In this document: in pieces, positions 25,637 to 35,743 of the stretch
How the letters are laid out: each line of letters opens with the position of its first letter
How positions within the stretch are numbered: position 1 is the stretch's first letter
Origin: Corylus avellana
Taxonomy: Eukaryota; Streptophyta; Magnoliopsida; Fagales; Betulaceae
Direction of reading: 5' to 3'
Length of the DNA: 64,000 bases
Assembly: GCF_901000735.1 (NCBI RefSeq)
Contig: NC_081551.1
Location: 7,684,608 to 7,748,607 of the forward strand
Program-made: the position numbers and the translations under genes
Notes under the pieces: generated by a model
Told to the model about the DNA's origin: nothing
The model's input: the letters and a program-made list of their open reading frames with translations, nothing else
Database searches by the model: none

Positions 25637-25806
25637 TTTTACAAGTCCCTCTTATGTCTTTCTTGAATCCCTCCAAGAATGATGTAGCTATTAAATTCAC
25701 CATTTGATCAAAATCTAATAATGATCGATCACAACCCCAATGGTGAATTTAATAGCCACATCATTCTTAGAAGAACTTAAGAAAAACACAAGAGAAACTT
25801 TTAATA
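25637..25806. mobile_element. Short MITE with long terminal inverted repeats
   Basis: The block 'aagaatgatgtagctattaa' at about 25675 returns inverted as 'aatagccacatcattctta' at about 25752-25771. The similarity extends outward: 'acaagtccctcttatgtctt' is matched imperfectly by 'aacacaagagaaacttt'. Nearly the whole 170 bp folds into one hairpin with a loop near 25710-25735. The exact ends and target-site duplication are not resolved. Confidence 0.65.
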
Positions 25807-26079
25807 TTAATCGCGCCAGTGTGATGTTGAGTCAAATTCAAATCCACCCTGATGCACACCAAGGGTCTGTAGAAGTCAAAATCATCCTGAAGATTCAAAA
25901 TGTACATTCAAAACTTTAATCTGAAAACGATATCATTTAATATAAAAAACCATGTTTTAACCATCAACGTTGATTTCTAAATGGTAAGTTGAAGGGAATA
26001 AAATCTTTTCCCTTTCAAATAAAATGGATAGCCTCCGGTTAGTTTTTTTTTTAGAGGGGTAAAATTGTCATTTTTTTTT

Positions 26080-26275
26080 TATCTATATCTCCTCTCCTCT
26101 TCGGGTAATGTAATATAGCACGCGGCGTGCATGGCACGCCACGTGCAAAAAAAAAAAAATTTTAACAAAAAAAAAAAAAAAAAAAAAATTTGCACTGTCG
26201 TGCATGGGCGTGCCACGCACGACGCGTGCTGCTAATCAGGACTCCTCTTCAAGTGAAATGGAGAGGACCATTTTC
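26080..26275. mobile_element. Foldback repeat with GCACGC arms and A-rich loop
   Basis: The left arm around 26117-26147 ('gcacgcggcgtgcatggcac' and onward) pairs with the right arm around 26191-26231 ('gtgcatgggcgtgccacgca' and onward). An A-rich centre (about 26147-26188) lies between them. Outer arms 'ctcctctcctctt' and 'gaagaggagt'-type sequence extend the fold. No coding content. Confidence 0.6.
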
Positions 26276-26973
26276 CAAGTTGAAGCCAGGTGCAGCAACT
26301 TCATGTGTTTGGTTCAAATTGTGTTGAAATATAAGTATAAAACTACATAAGTCAATTACAACTTAACTAATTTAATTAAACAAATCAAACCTCTCAACCA
26401 TAACTTGCTAATTTCATATGTGATTTATGACTGGTACAAACGTCGTGTCAAAAACAGCTCTAATGTCACATGTCAAATTTAAGTCATGTCGAGATGTATA
26501 TAAGATATATGTATATCAACTACAACCCAACGCATTTAATTAAAAGGATCAAAACGCCTCAACCAAGATTCAAGGGTCATTTCAAAAATTCCCAGCCCTA
26601 GCTGCTACCACCCTGCCTGAGAAAATTGGTTAAACTTTCCATTTATCAAATCAGTTTCAGTTAATTAAGAAACTAAGGACACAAATGTATACAGACCCCA
26701 TCACCCAGTGATCAACAAAACAGTCAGGACACTGGAAAGAGCTTGAAATAAGATGGACAAATAACAAGTAACAAGCCTTTGCTCTCTTTGTTGATCGCTC
26801 AAAGCATTTTGCCTGCTAGTCAATTAGCATTTTGTTTCCAACCACAGAAAACTAGCATATGAAAAGCATATTGAAAAGAACTGCCTCTTACAAGAAACAA
26901 AATCTTCATACATAATTTCCTCATCAAAATACAAATACTTAAAAATGAGCCAACAAACCGCTTTGCTGTTTTA
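26276..26973. other. Spacer downstream of the L15 gene
   Basis: No gene is visible. Positions 26320-26580 are AT-rich with 'taatttaattaaa' and 'catgtcgagatg' phrases resembling a dispersed plant repeat also seen at about 60490-60800. The 3' UTR of the minus-strand L15 gene should lie just below 26974. Confidence 0.5.
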
Positions 26974-28151
26974 TTAAGCAGATGAAGCAGAGGAGGGTGC
27001 CTCTGTTTCATCAACCGAAAATGGTATAGGTTTGGTTGGGGCAGGCAATCGGCCAATGCTATCAACTTTATCTCTTTGCTTCGGGGGAGGCCTAGCTGCT
27101 TTTGGTAACAACCTGCCCTTCTTTTCAAACCACTCAGGCGTGAGCAGTGCTCGGAAGCCCAATTTGTTGTAATACACTCTTCTGACAGACCCTCCAGCAG
27201 CTTCAATTGCTTCCCTTGCCCTAACCGTCACCCTTGAAACCTGTCAACTTCTATATGAGTATGATTTTCTGAACATGTGATTGAAAATATTGAGATAAAA
27301 TACATTAGTGTTTACTTCAAAACTAATTGTCTTGGACACTATCTTGATAAACTAGCACACGAAAGGATGCACTGATGAACCCCAAAAAGTTAATTTCAGA
27401 GACCAGTCAGCCAAAAAATAAGATTAGCAAGCCCTTGACGTTTTGACAAAGAGAATTATGAGAATAATAATTTGACAAATAATTTTCCAGAACCAATGAG
27501 AATACGATGAAACCACCTGAACCGAAACCGTGAGAGTAACCCATATAGCATCAAAATCTAAGAACAGGCATGAGGAGGCACTTTCACCCCATCAGGCCAA
27601 TATTATCATCATCCAGCCAAGAAAAGCAACAACAGTATTACAGTGAAGCAAAAAATCCAATGAAAGAAAAATGAAGAGAGAATCAAGAATGATTCCTTGG
27701 CTATATAATTTTGGAGTCAGCACATAAAGCAGAAAGCCCAAAAATAAAGATTTACCTCCAGATGAATTGGCCACTTGATTTGTTCAGAACCACGTCCCAT
27801 CAATCTTACTCCATCTTTTATCTGCTTCCCTATTGCTCCTGTATCCTATTGTAATAGTTATAGCGAGAATGAGCCAAAGTGAATGAAGGAAATCGTTCAA
27901 ATTTGGGAAACTAGAGAAGGAAGTCACTCTACCTTGAGTGTTTTCATTGAAATTAATTCAGAAGAATCTATCTTCCCTGCATTTATAAGTTTGGCAATTT
28001 TTCCCAACCCTACTGGCTGCCAGAAAAAATAAAGATTTATGAGTATGTCATTTATACATGAGCAGTTTCAGGAAGTGAATTGAAAGAAAGGTACGTAACA
28101 CTATTGGAACTTTCTTCTCAATTAGAAAAACCAAAAAGATCAAGCCATCCT

Positions 28152-28190
<39 letters not shown>

Positions 28191-31100
28191 GTTGATAATA
28201 AGATTTCCTGTCATAGCCATTAATTCTGCAAGAAAATACCGATATCCAAACCAAGACAACAAATGACCCATTTGACCTGGATGCGAATTAGTAATGAACA
28301 AATGAAAATAAACAAGACACCTTTTAAGCCTCTACACATAGTAAAGATGAACAACAGCACCTTATTGTCGTAATTTTTTTTATAAGTACTCGAAATATAA
28401 TTGAAAAGCGCAAAAGACGCAACTCATATAGACAAGAAGTATGTAAGAGATACACCTAACTAGCATATTGTTAAAATTTTAGTATGCAGCAAGGTTAAGA
28501 AGTTGGCAAAAAGGTTATACTATGTATTCTCTCCCGAGTTATGGTCCTTAGGCTCTACAGATATGTCAGATTCCTTAAACATACAGATGATTACACAAGC
28601 ATTGATTTTCAAGATGATTTAAATGACTAGCCTGATGTCCTGGATCCCATGCAACTTATAAGACTCATTCTATGGCCCAATATCCAGCAGCAATATTGGA
28701 GAAAACTTGGAAACCTTAGAAAAAGTCCAGAACCCAAATTCTAATATTCCCATCATATCATGTAAGACTAAGCTGCACCAGTTTCACTGAATCAATTCCT
28801 AAAATGGCCATCCACGTAAAGTTTGGTCAACTGATGGTCCACTAAAAAAGCACTTTATCTAACAGCCAAAGACATAACCAAGGCATACTTTTGTAAGGCA
28901 TTGACTGTAAAAACAAACACCAAGAGCAACATTCTACTACAGTACTTGCCCCATCGTCCTTACTTAGATATCAAATGTTAAGCTGTAATGACAGGGCTAG
29001 TAGTTAACAAGAAATCGCATCCATCACGCCACTGATGAAAAATGATTGCTTTACCATTTTTTATTTTTAGTAAGAATACTTTAAAGTGCAAAAGGGGGCA
29101 ATCCAAGTACATGGGAAGTATATTGGAGAAACCAAATAAAAATTTAAATTATAAAATCTAAAGAATAACAAACTGAAGAAAAAGGTAAAGCAACCCAATA
29201 ATGTCATCCACTCAGAATGATTAGAACACCATCTTGACCTTAGCCAGAAGTTCAACACCCCGAAATGTTAATGTCATGCTCAAACCAAATACACCAGAGC
29301 AGGCAAAGCAGAATTGCACTCGCAAATCACATAGTTCTTATGCTTACCAAAACAACCTATCCGACATCCCACCAACTCCAAAACTAATAAAGATTGCAAT
29401 TAAAAAGATGATGCTAATACTGAGAGAAGTATGGATTCAGTGACTATATGAGTACTGGGAATGGGAATTTTTGCGAGGAAGGTAAGAGTAGCATATACTG
29501 TATACACTAAATTGCATATTCAGTATGAGTCTCAAAATCTTCATTGGCTTGGAAATATATATATATTTTTTGATAAGTAATAAAGTATATATCAAAAAAT
29601 GCAGAGTGGGCGCAACCCTAGGACATAGAAAGTATACAAGAGAACGCCTAAATAGGAGAAGAAAAAAGAACAAGAAAGTCATTAAAGCTAATAAACTAAG
29701 GGAGCTAAAAAAGCAGCTATCCAAGAAAAGAGAGAATAAAAGAAAAAGGACTTGAGCTCCTCTAAAGTCCTTTCTTGATTCTCAAAGTTTCGATCATTTC
29801 CTTCCCTCCAAAATTCAATTTGATCGATTCATTTATTAACTAGTCCAGCAAGAGAGACCAATCTAAAATGAAAAGTTTAATACACCTGACAAATTTACCA
29901 TTGCTTTGAACAAGAAATAACGGTTTAGAGAAAAAATGAGATGTAAAAGACTGAATCTTACTTTCTTTACTCATACCAATGAGCAAGGCAAGGGAAACTA
30001 ATGTAAGGACTTACGTTGGATTAACATACTAATTAGGTAGAAAGTTGAAGGTGGTTACTACACAGGTTTTGAACAGACAATTTGCTTATTTACCAATCAC
30101 TCATCTCATAAATCATAATATCATCTGTTTGAGGAGAGCCATAAGAAGTTAATGGACCAATGTCAATCGGGAGGAAATCTAATTCATGCATGTGCATATC
30201 TGTAGCGGTTCAGAGTTTCGATACCCCAGAGAAAAAAGCTCAGAATGCCATATATTTTTAAGAATAATGCTACATACCACACCCCATCCAACTAGCCTGA
30301 TGTGTCAGTTGAATAGCTCAATTCCGAGAGCTGATAGCACTGCTACATCAATTCAGTGGAATGGAGGTGTAATATTTAGCATTATTCTATTCTTAAACCA
30401 ATACGTAACAGTTTATTAACCACAAATCAGCACGAGCCCTAAGTTGGATATACACTCATTACTTATAAAAAAAAAAAAGTTGGATATACACTCATTATTT
30501 TTCATGTTTAAATCAGTTATTCACGTAGTAATCCAATGATAAATCATTTCCACAATGCTCCACAGAGTAAATAAAAATAAAAATTGAAGCTTAGAAAAAT
30601 AACAAACATTTTACCTCACATTGTTCCTTAGTAGCGACAGTAATCAGATATAGGGGGAAAAACAAAGAAAAAGAAAAGCAGCAACAACAACAACACTCAT
30701 TTCATTTTCCTCTCGTTCACTTCCCAAATCTCAACACTTCAAGAGGAAGCAGAAACTACCAAAGAAAACTAAAAGCACCCAAATTTTCAACTTAACTTGC
30801 AACCATATTTTGTCGTTCTTTCAACTTAAATATCGCCTGAGATACAAGTCTATAATTCCATTTTTCTTCACATGGCTCCATTTTCTTAGCAACCAAACAA
30901 ACATTACCAAAAAACAAGACAAAAAAATGCACCTGAAAAGTGAGACTGAAAGGGTTATTGAAGCCACGCTTGGGCAAGCGGCGACGAAGCGGGGTCTGAC
31001 CCCCTTCGAAGCCGAGCTTGCCGGACCCTCTGGCCTTCTGGCCCTTGTGACCCCTCCCGGCTGTCTTTCCCTTCCCGGACCCTATCCCACGCCCCTTCCT

Positions 31101-31322
31101 CGTCTTCTGCTTTCTCGGCATCTTGTCCCTCAGATCGTTCAGGCTCAGAAGGCTGTACGCCCTATACCCTTCCAAAACCCCAGCCCCATTGGGCTTCAAA
31201 TTCGAATTAGGGATAGGGCATTGAAGGAACTGTATGGATTGCGGTGTGGGAATGGGTTTGCTGCGGAGTAAGGGGAGGAGGACTGAGGAGGAGACAAGGG
31301 AAGCGAGTCTTCTTCTGAACAT
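26974..31322 (-). CDS. Mitochondrial large-subunit ribosomal protein L15 (uL15m)
   Basis: A bacterial-type uL15 protein of the mitochondrial ribosome large subunit, needed for 23S-like rRNA assembly. Four exons join in phase 0 (minus-strand order): 31322-30933, 28016-27933, 27845-27756 and 27240-26974. They give 276 residues. Exon 1 encodes an Arg/Ser/Leu-rich presequence ([13 protein letters not shown]...) and then the basic Gly-rich uL15 N-terminus, with [20 protein letters not shown] (about 77-96) and [18 protein letters not shown] (about 104-121). Exon 3 carries [12 protein letters not shown], and exon 4 the C-terminal [16 protein letters not shown] motif that ends the family core. A Pro/Lys/Ser-rich tail follows. 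The presequence and the organelle-type long C-terminus favour mitochondria over chloroplast. The nuclear gene has a 2.9 kb first intron carrying repeats. No disabling change is seen. Confidence 0.93.
29563..29665 (-). repeat. LINE/SINE 3'-tail-like repeat, best-preserved copy
   Basis: The segment starts 'tttttgataagtaataaagt' and contains 'gcgcaaccctaggacataga' and 'agtatacaagagaa'. I recognise this T-rich-to-'tacaagaga' order as a common dispersed retroposon tail in woody eudicots, inserted here with the poly(A) side to the left, i.e. on the minus strand. Two more degraded copies lie at about 28375-28460 and 29053-29140 in the same intron and orientation. Confidence 0.5.
30255..30395. mobile_element. 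MITE in L15 intron 1
   Basis: The ends 'ttaagaataatgctacatac' and, inverted, 'atttagcattattctattctta' frame about 140 bp that folds back through 'caccccatcc' and 'ggaatggaggtg'. Short MITEs with this AATAATGCTA type of end are common in plant introns. The target-site duplication is not resolved. Confidence 0.65.
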
Positions 31323-31592
31323 TTTTTTTATTATTATAATTTTGTTTTTGCGGTGAAAGTCGCTGTGAGATTTAGCGGTTCTTTTGGGTTGTGGTCATTT
31401 TGGGGTCTAGGGTTTTTGGGAGCGGGTGGACTGGTGTGGTGGTGTTGCCATGGCCAAGCAGCTTCCTGGGGTTTTAGGAGTTTGTGGATGGGTTGGTATC
31501 CAGTGCGCTACTGTCTTTGCTCTTGTCGTAGTATCATTAGTTTTCGTTAGGAAAGGGGGGAAATGGAAATATACTAAAAAGAGAAATACTTA
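31323..31592 (-). other. L15 upstream region
   Basis: This contains the presumed 5' UTR and promoter of the L15 gene. It is GT-rich on the plus strand. No clear TATA box is seen on the minus strand. Confidence 0.4.
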
Positions 31593-32388
31593 GGCCTTGT
31601 TTTGGAAGCAAGATTTTCCAATTCAAACTCAAATTTTTTCTAAATTCATGTTTGGCAATTTTTTAAACTCAACTCAACTCAACTTAAAAATTTTCAACTT
31701 AACTCAAAAATTTTCAACCCAATTAATAAAAATTATAAATAAAGATTAAAAAAATAAATAAATAAATTTATGGTGGCTCAAACACTCCAAGTGGTGGCTG
31801 GACCACACCTAAAAATCTGAGGGTGACTAATCCACCCCCCAAGGAAGGATCAGCCTCCCCCAAAGGCTGAAGCTAATGGAGGTGGCCTAGCCACTCCCAA
31901 CCTGTCTAATTTGGGGGTGGCAAAACCACCTCCAAGTAGCAATTAGGGGTGGCCGAACAACCCCCATTAGCTTCAGAGGTGGATTGACCTTGCCCAAGTA
32001 GCCGTTGGGGGTGGTTGAACCACCCCCAAGCAGTTTTTGGGGTGGAAAATCGCTGTTGGAGGTGGCGATTAGTTTCGAGGGTGGCCGATCCACCCTATGG
32101 TGGTGACTCAACCACCTTTAAACACCTGGAGGTGGCTGATCCAACCCTTAGTGGTAGTTTGGCCACCCCTAGGGGTGGTTCAAAATTGCCCCTAATTTTT
32201 TTTTTAATTTTGTTTTCTTTAATATTTTAATAATTTTTTTAATTATATGTATTTTTATAATTTTTATTTAATTTTATCAATTACCATCCAAACATAATCT
32301 CAACTCTTTTTTCTCCTTGATATTCACACTAAAAAAAAAACTCAAAAATGAATTGAGTTCAAAACCAAAAAATGGCATTACCAAAATT
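31593..32388. mobile_element. Foldback/MITE-like element with palindromic GGTGG core
   Basis: AT-rich flanks ('ggccttgttttggaagc' on the left, 'ccaaaaaatggcattacc' on the right, only weakly inverted) surround a core at about 31770-32190. The core is made of repeated short hairpins of the form GGGGGTGG-YTGAA-CCACCCCC. At least eight variants are visible, for example near 31940-31965, 32005-32030 and 32160-32180. No protein-coding frame is convincing. The exact ends are uncertain. Confidence 0.5.
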
Positions 32389-32454
32389 TATTTTTTTAGC
32401 ATTTTTGTCTCATGTCCACTTCTTTTTTTAAAAATAAAATAAAAATAAAAAGCA

Positions 32455-33101
32455 AAAGAGCAAAAAGGAGTAAAAAATGAACACTAAAAATGGTGTGTAG
32501 CATTTCTCATCGACTACCAGATGTGATATTAGCATATCAAACTAACAAATTGTCAAAAAAAACACCCTTCGGTCAACGTCAAACGTTAAAATTGATAGAA
32601 GATAAAATAGAAAATAACTTAAAATGTGGCTTTTGAGGTGAAAACAGTAAATTTTGACTGTAAAAATGCGCCCACCGATCTTTTCTTCATGGCCAAATAC
32701 ATGTACACCAAAAAGAGTTTTTCAGAGTGGGATCATATGTGCAATTCTGACACTAATAGCAAGAGTTATGTCCAACTTATTATCACATGCACGGAGTTAA
32801 CTTTTAAGTTCAAACAATGAGGATCTCCTAGCATGAGGTTTTTAAGCATATCATCCCCATTTAATCGGTGGGTTTGTTAAGAGTGTCGCCTCATTTAACT
32901 TCAAGTTTAAAGTATTGTCCTCGCTTAACTTTGAGTTTGTCAAGCTTATTCCCCCACTTGACCACTAAGTTGTTTAGTGTTTCGCCTCACTCAATGTCGT
33001 GGGGTCATGTCATGTAAAACTAAATAAAAATACCTTTTTATTTAAAGCATGTTTGGACTTCTTTTCTTTAATGGTTTCTCTTAAAAAATGTGTTTGGTGT
33101 C
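32455..33101. other. Non-coding repeat upstream of LTR copy A
   Basis: This is repeated almost exactly at about 39915-40557. It contains an open frame of 64 residues (32626-32820) that is preserved in copy B, but no family is recognised and the sequence resembles LTR or untranslated retroelement sequence. 'cgcctcactcaatgtcgtgg'-type phrases recur internally. Confidence 0.5.
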
Positions 33102-33814
33102 TAATGCAGCGTGATGTCATGAGATGCAAAGTAAAACAACAAGAAGAAGAGATAAATATAACTTAGATCTTGAGTCTATCAAAGATCTAAGAAATCTTTT
33201 CAAAATGCTAAAGTCTATCTAGGGTTTGAAGGAAAATAATGAAGAAACTCAACTCTGAGACTTCTTATTGATAGAAACTCAAATATAATCAAAAGTTACG
33301 TTCTTATGGCTATAAATATGTATTTATGGCCCCCCAAACCTTAAATGTAATAGTAATACGAAATAAACTCGAATTTGTAACTCTACGAGGCCTGTCCAAA
33401 TGGCACATACCCCTGTCCGGACGAACACTAAATAAAAGTGCGTAAATTAAACACAGAGACGTGTCTGGACGGCCAAAAGCCATGTCCGGACAAGCTTTCC
33501 AGATGCCATGTTCGGACATTCTTGATCCATGTCCGGACACAAATTCCAAAGACTTCAATTTAGGCCCTATGTCCATTTTGACCTAGTAAACATTGAAATT
33601 AGCTGAACCTCGTGCGACATGACTTTGTAGATATTTGAATTAGCTTTCCAATGCTACCAAGCTCGCTCCAATCTGATGTCTGAAACTCGAGTTATAATCT
33701 TTCTAATAAAGCTGGCCGAGTATTTGTCCTGCTCTACATCATCCTCCCTAAGTTGGAGAGAATTCATCCTTGAATTCTGATAGTCCTTGTCGCGATCCCT
33801 TGGATGCTCCATCA
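33102..33814 (-). mobile_element. LTR of gag-bearing retroelement, copy A
   Basis: This matches the LTRs at 40558-41271 and 41943-42636. It begins TAATGCAGCGTGATGTC (the terminal TG is mutated to TA) and ends CTCCATCA. It contains several TGTCCGGACA-type palindromes at 33414-33539 and a 'ttagctttccaatgc' phrase also found in other gypsy LTRs. Orientation is inferred from the adjacent minus-strand gag. Confidence 0.7.
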
Positions 33815-34440
33815 AGCCACGATCCTTTGGCACATGGTATAACTATGGGACAAGAAAGAGACATGCATGTGTTTCAATAGTTTCTCCCAACTATTGGTCT
33901 TCTCTTTGTCTTGCCGCACTCTAGTTTGCTTCAGTTGCCGCCACCACCCAGCAACCCTTCCCTGGAACATGTTTACCATCAAAAGACTCGTCGTTCATCG
34001 GATACCCCTTTGAAGTCGAGAACCTCTGCGAACGTAATCGCCCAATCAAGGAACTCTTCGGGTTGCAACCAACCTTGGAATTCCGGGATGTCGAGATTGA
34101 CGCCTGATTCCCATGGAATAGCATGAGCTTGTGTCCTAAGAAGTTTCCTCCGCACTCCACGCCCATCAAAAGGATTGACAGGATCACTCTCAACGATAAA
34201 CTCGTCTTCTGCCCCCACGTCCTGTGGTCTAGGTTGACAACGAAGACTGTTCGGACCACCCATGTCGGAAAAGTGATCGGTAGGGACTCCTTTTTAGGTG
34301 CACACTCGCTACCTCTTATGCACGGCTATACCACCAAACCTCTCATCCATGACACCATGTGCTGCAAACGAATTGCCAGTTGATCCTTATGTGTTGCCTC
34401 TGTGCCCATATATACTTCGTTCATGTCTGCACAACTGCTT
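33815..34440 (-). pseudogene. Retrotransposon gag fragment, copy A
   Basis: Minus-strand translation gives 'IPEFQGWLQPEEFLDWAI' and 'VLDFKGVSDERRVF', a Ty3/gypsy-type retrotransposon gag domain, broken by frameshifts. Pol is absent: the fragment runs straight into an LTR on one side. On the other it is truncated by the deletion that removed the primer-binding site, the second LTR and the hAT left end. Confidence 0.75.
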
Positions 34441-35743
34441 TCTCGGCGAGGGGATCGGTGGGGGTTATGCCCCCACTCAAATTCTAAAAAAAAATTAGGT
34501 AGTCAAAAAAAGATTAAGAGCGACAGTTCCAAATTGAGAGCGAGAATGACATTGAGAGAGAGAGAGAGAGTTGCTGGCCAGTTAGAAGAAAAATAAGTGG
34601 GATTCTGGCCATATGTGTTAATGAGGTAAAACCTTTACCATTTTCTTGTAAATTTCGTTATATTCGTGGGATTAGAAGTAAGAAATTGTGAGAATTTGGG
34701 TTGGATTCGAAAATTAGGATTCCTAGATGGGATTTTGGGGATTTCTGTGTGTTTTTTTTTTTTTTTTTTTTTTTTTTGATATTTTCTTTATGTATGCATA
34801 TATGTAAATCTTGGACCTTTTCTGTGGGGATTTCTGGTTCTTGATTTGGTTTGGCCGTATGGGAATTTTGATGGCTTTTCTTTCTAAAGCATTTTTGTGG
34901 AAGTAATTTTTGGAATTTTATGCTTTCTCCTAATTTTGTTTGTAAAAGATGTCGTGGTTTTTCTTGTATAAATATGTAAATTTTTCTTTTTGTGTGTGTG
35001 TTTTACTGTTTTATGTATATTTAAGCATACACAATGGTGCAATGATTTTTATAACTAATGGGTTTTGTTTTTGTAGGTGAGGTACTGAGGTTTCTTGCTA
35101 TAAATGTCTCCAAGTATTTGTAGTGACAAATTTTGTTCCAGTTCATCTTCACGAAATTTGTGAGTTTCTTTCTGCATAGTTAACGTCAATAAACAGGCAC
35201 ATGTATATTTTGCTTCCTGTATATGCATTATATGTATGTATGTGCGCACACAATGGTGAAATAGGTTAATTGGGTTTTTCGAACTAACAAGATTTATTTA
35301 TTTTGATGAACAGGATCTTTTTAGGTAAAGTTTCTTGACATTCTTACTGTAAGAGTTTCCAAGTATTTGTAGGACAAATTTTGTTCTTGTTCATCTCCAT
35401 GAAATTTGTGAGTTTTCTTCTGCACAACTAAAGTTACTAAACATATATAAATACATGTTTGTTGTGTCTGCTCAGTGTGTGTGAATGGATATACATATAC
35501 ATATGCATTTGTATATATAAAGCTTTTGTTTTAGGAAATTAATATGTTTTGTCTTTTGGCAGACATATTTGATGGATTTTCTTTCTAAAGCATTTTTGTG
35601 GAAGTTATTTTTGGAATTTTATGTTTTCTCCTTATTTTGTTTGTGAAAGATGTTGGGGTTTTGTTCATTGTTAACCTACGCATTTTTTTTCTTTTCTTTT
35701 CTTTTCTAAAGACTCCAAAACGATCATGTAAATTTATTTGTAG

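Larger units (their letters stand above)
28017..30932 (-). other. L15 intron 1 with repeat insertions
   Basis: The 2.9 kb intron holds a GA run (about 28158-28185) and three related LINE/SINE-tail-like segments (about 28375-28460, 29053-29140 and 29563-29665). Each has a T-rich start followed by 'aagt.. ata...' and a '...gcaac/caat....a(c/a)a(g/t)gaagta' phrase. A MITE lies at about 30255-30395. Confidence 0.6.

Noticed and set aside
32626..32820. 64-residue frame conserved at 40082-40276
   Set aside because: It is conserved only because the whole block is duplicated. The surrounding sequence looks like untranslated retroelement sequence and no family is recognised.
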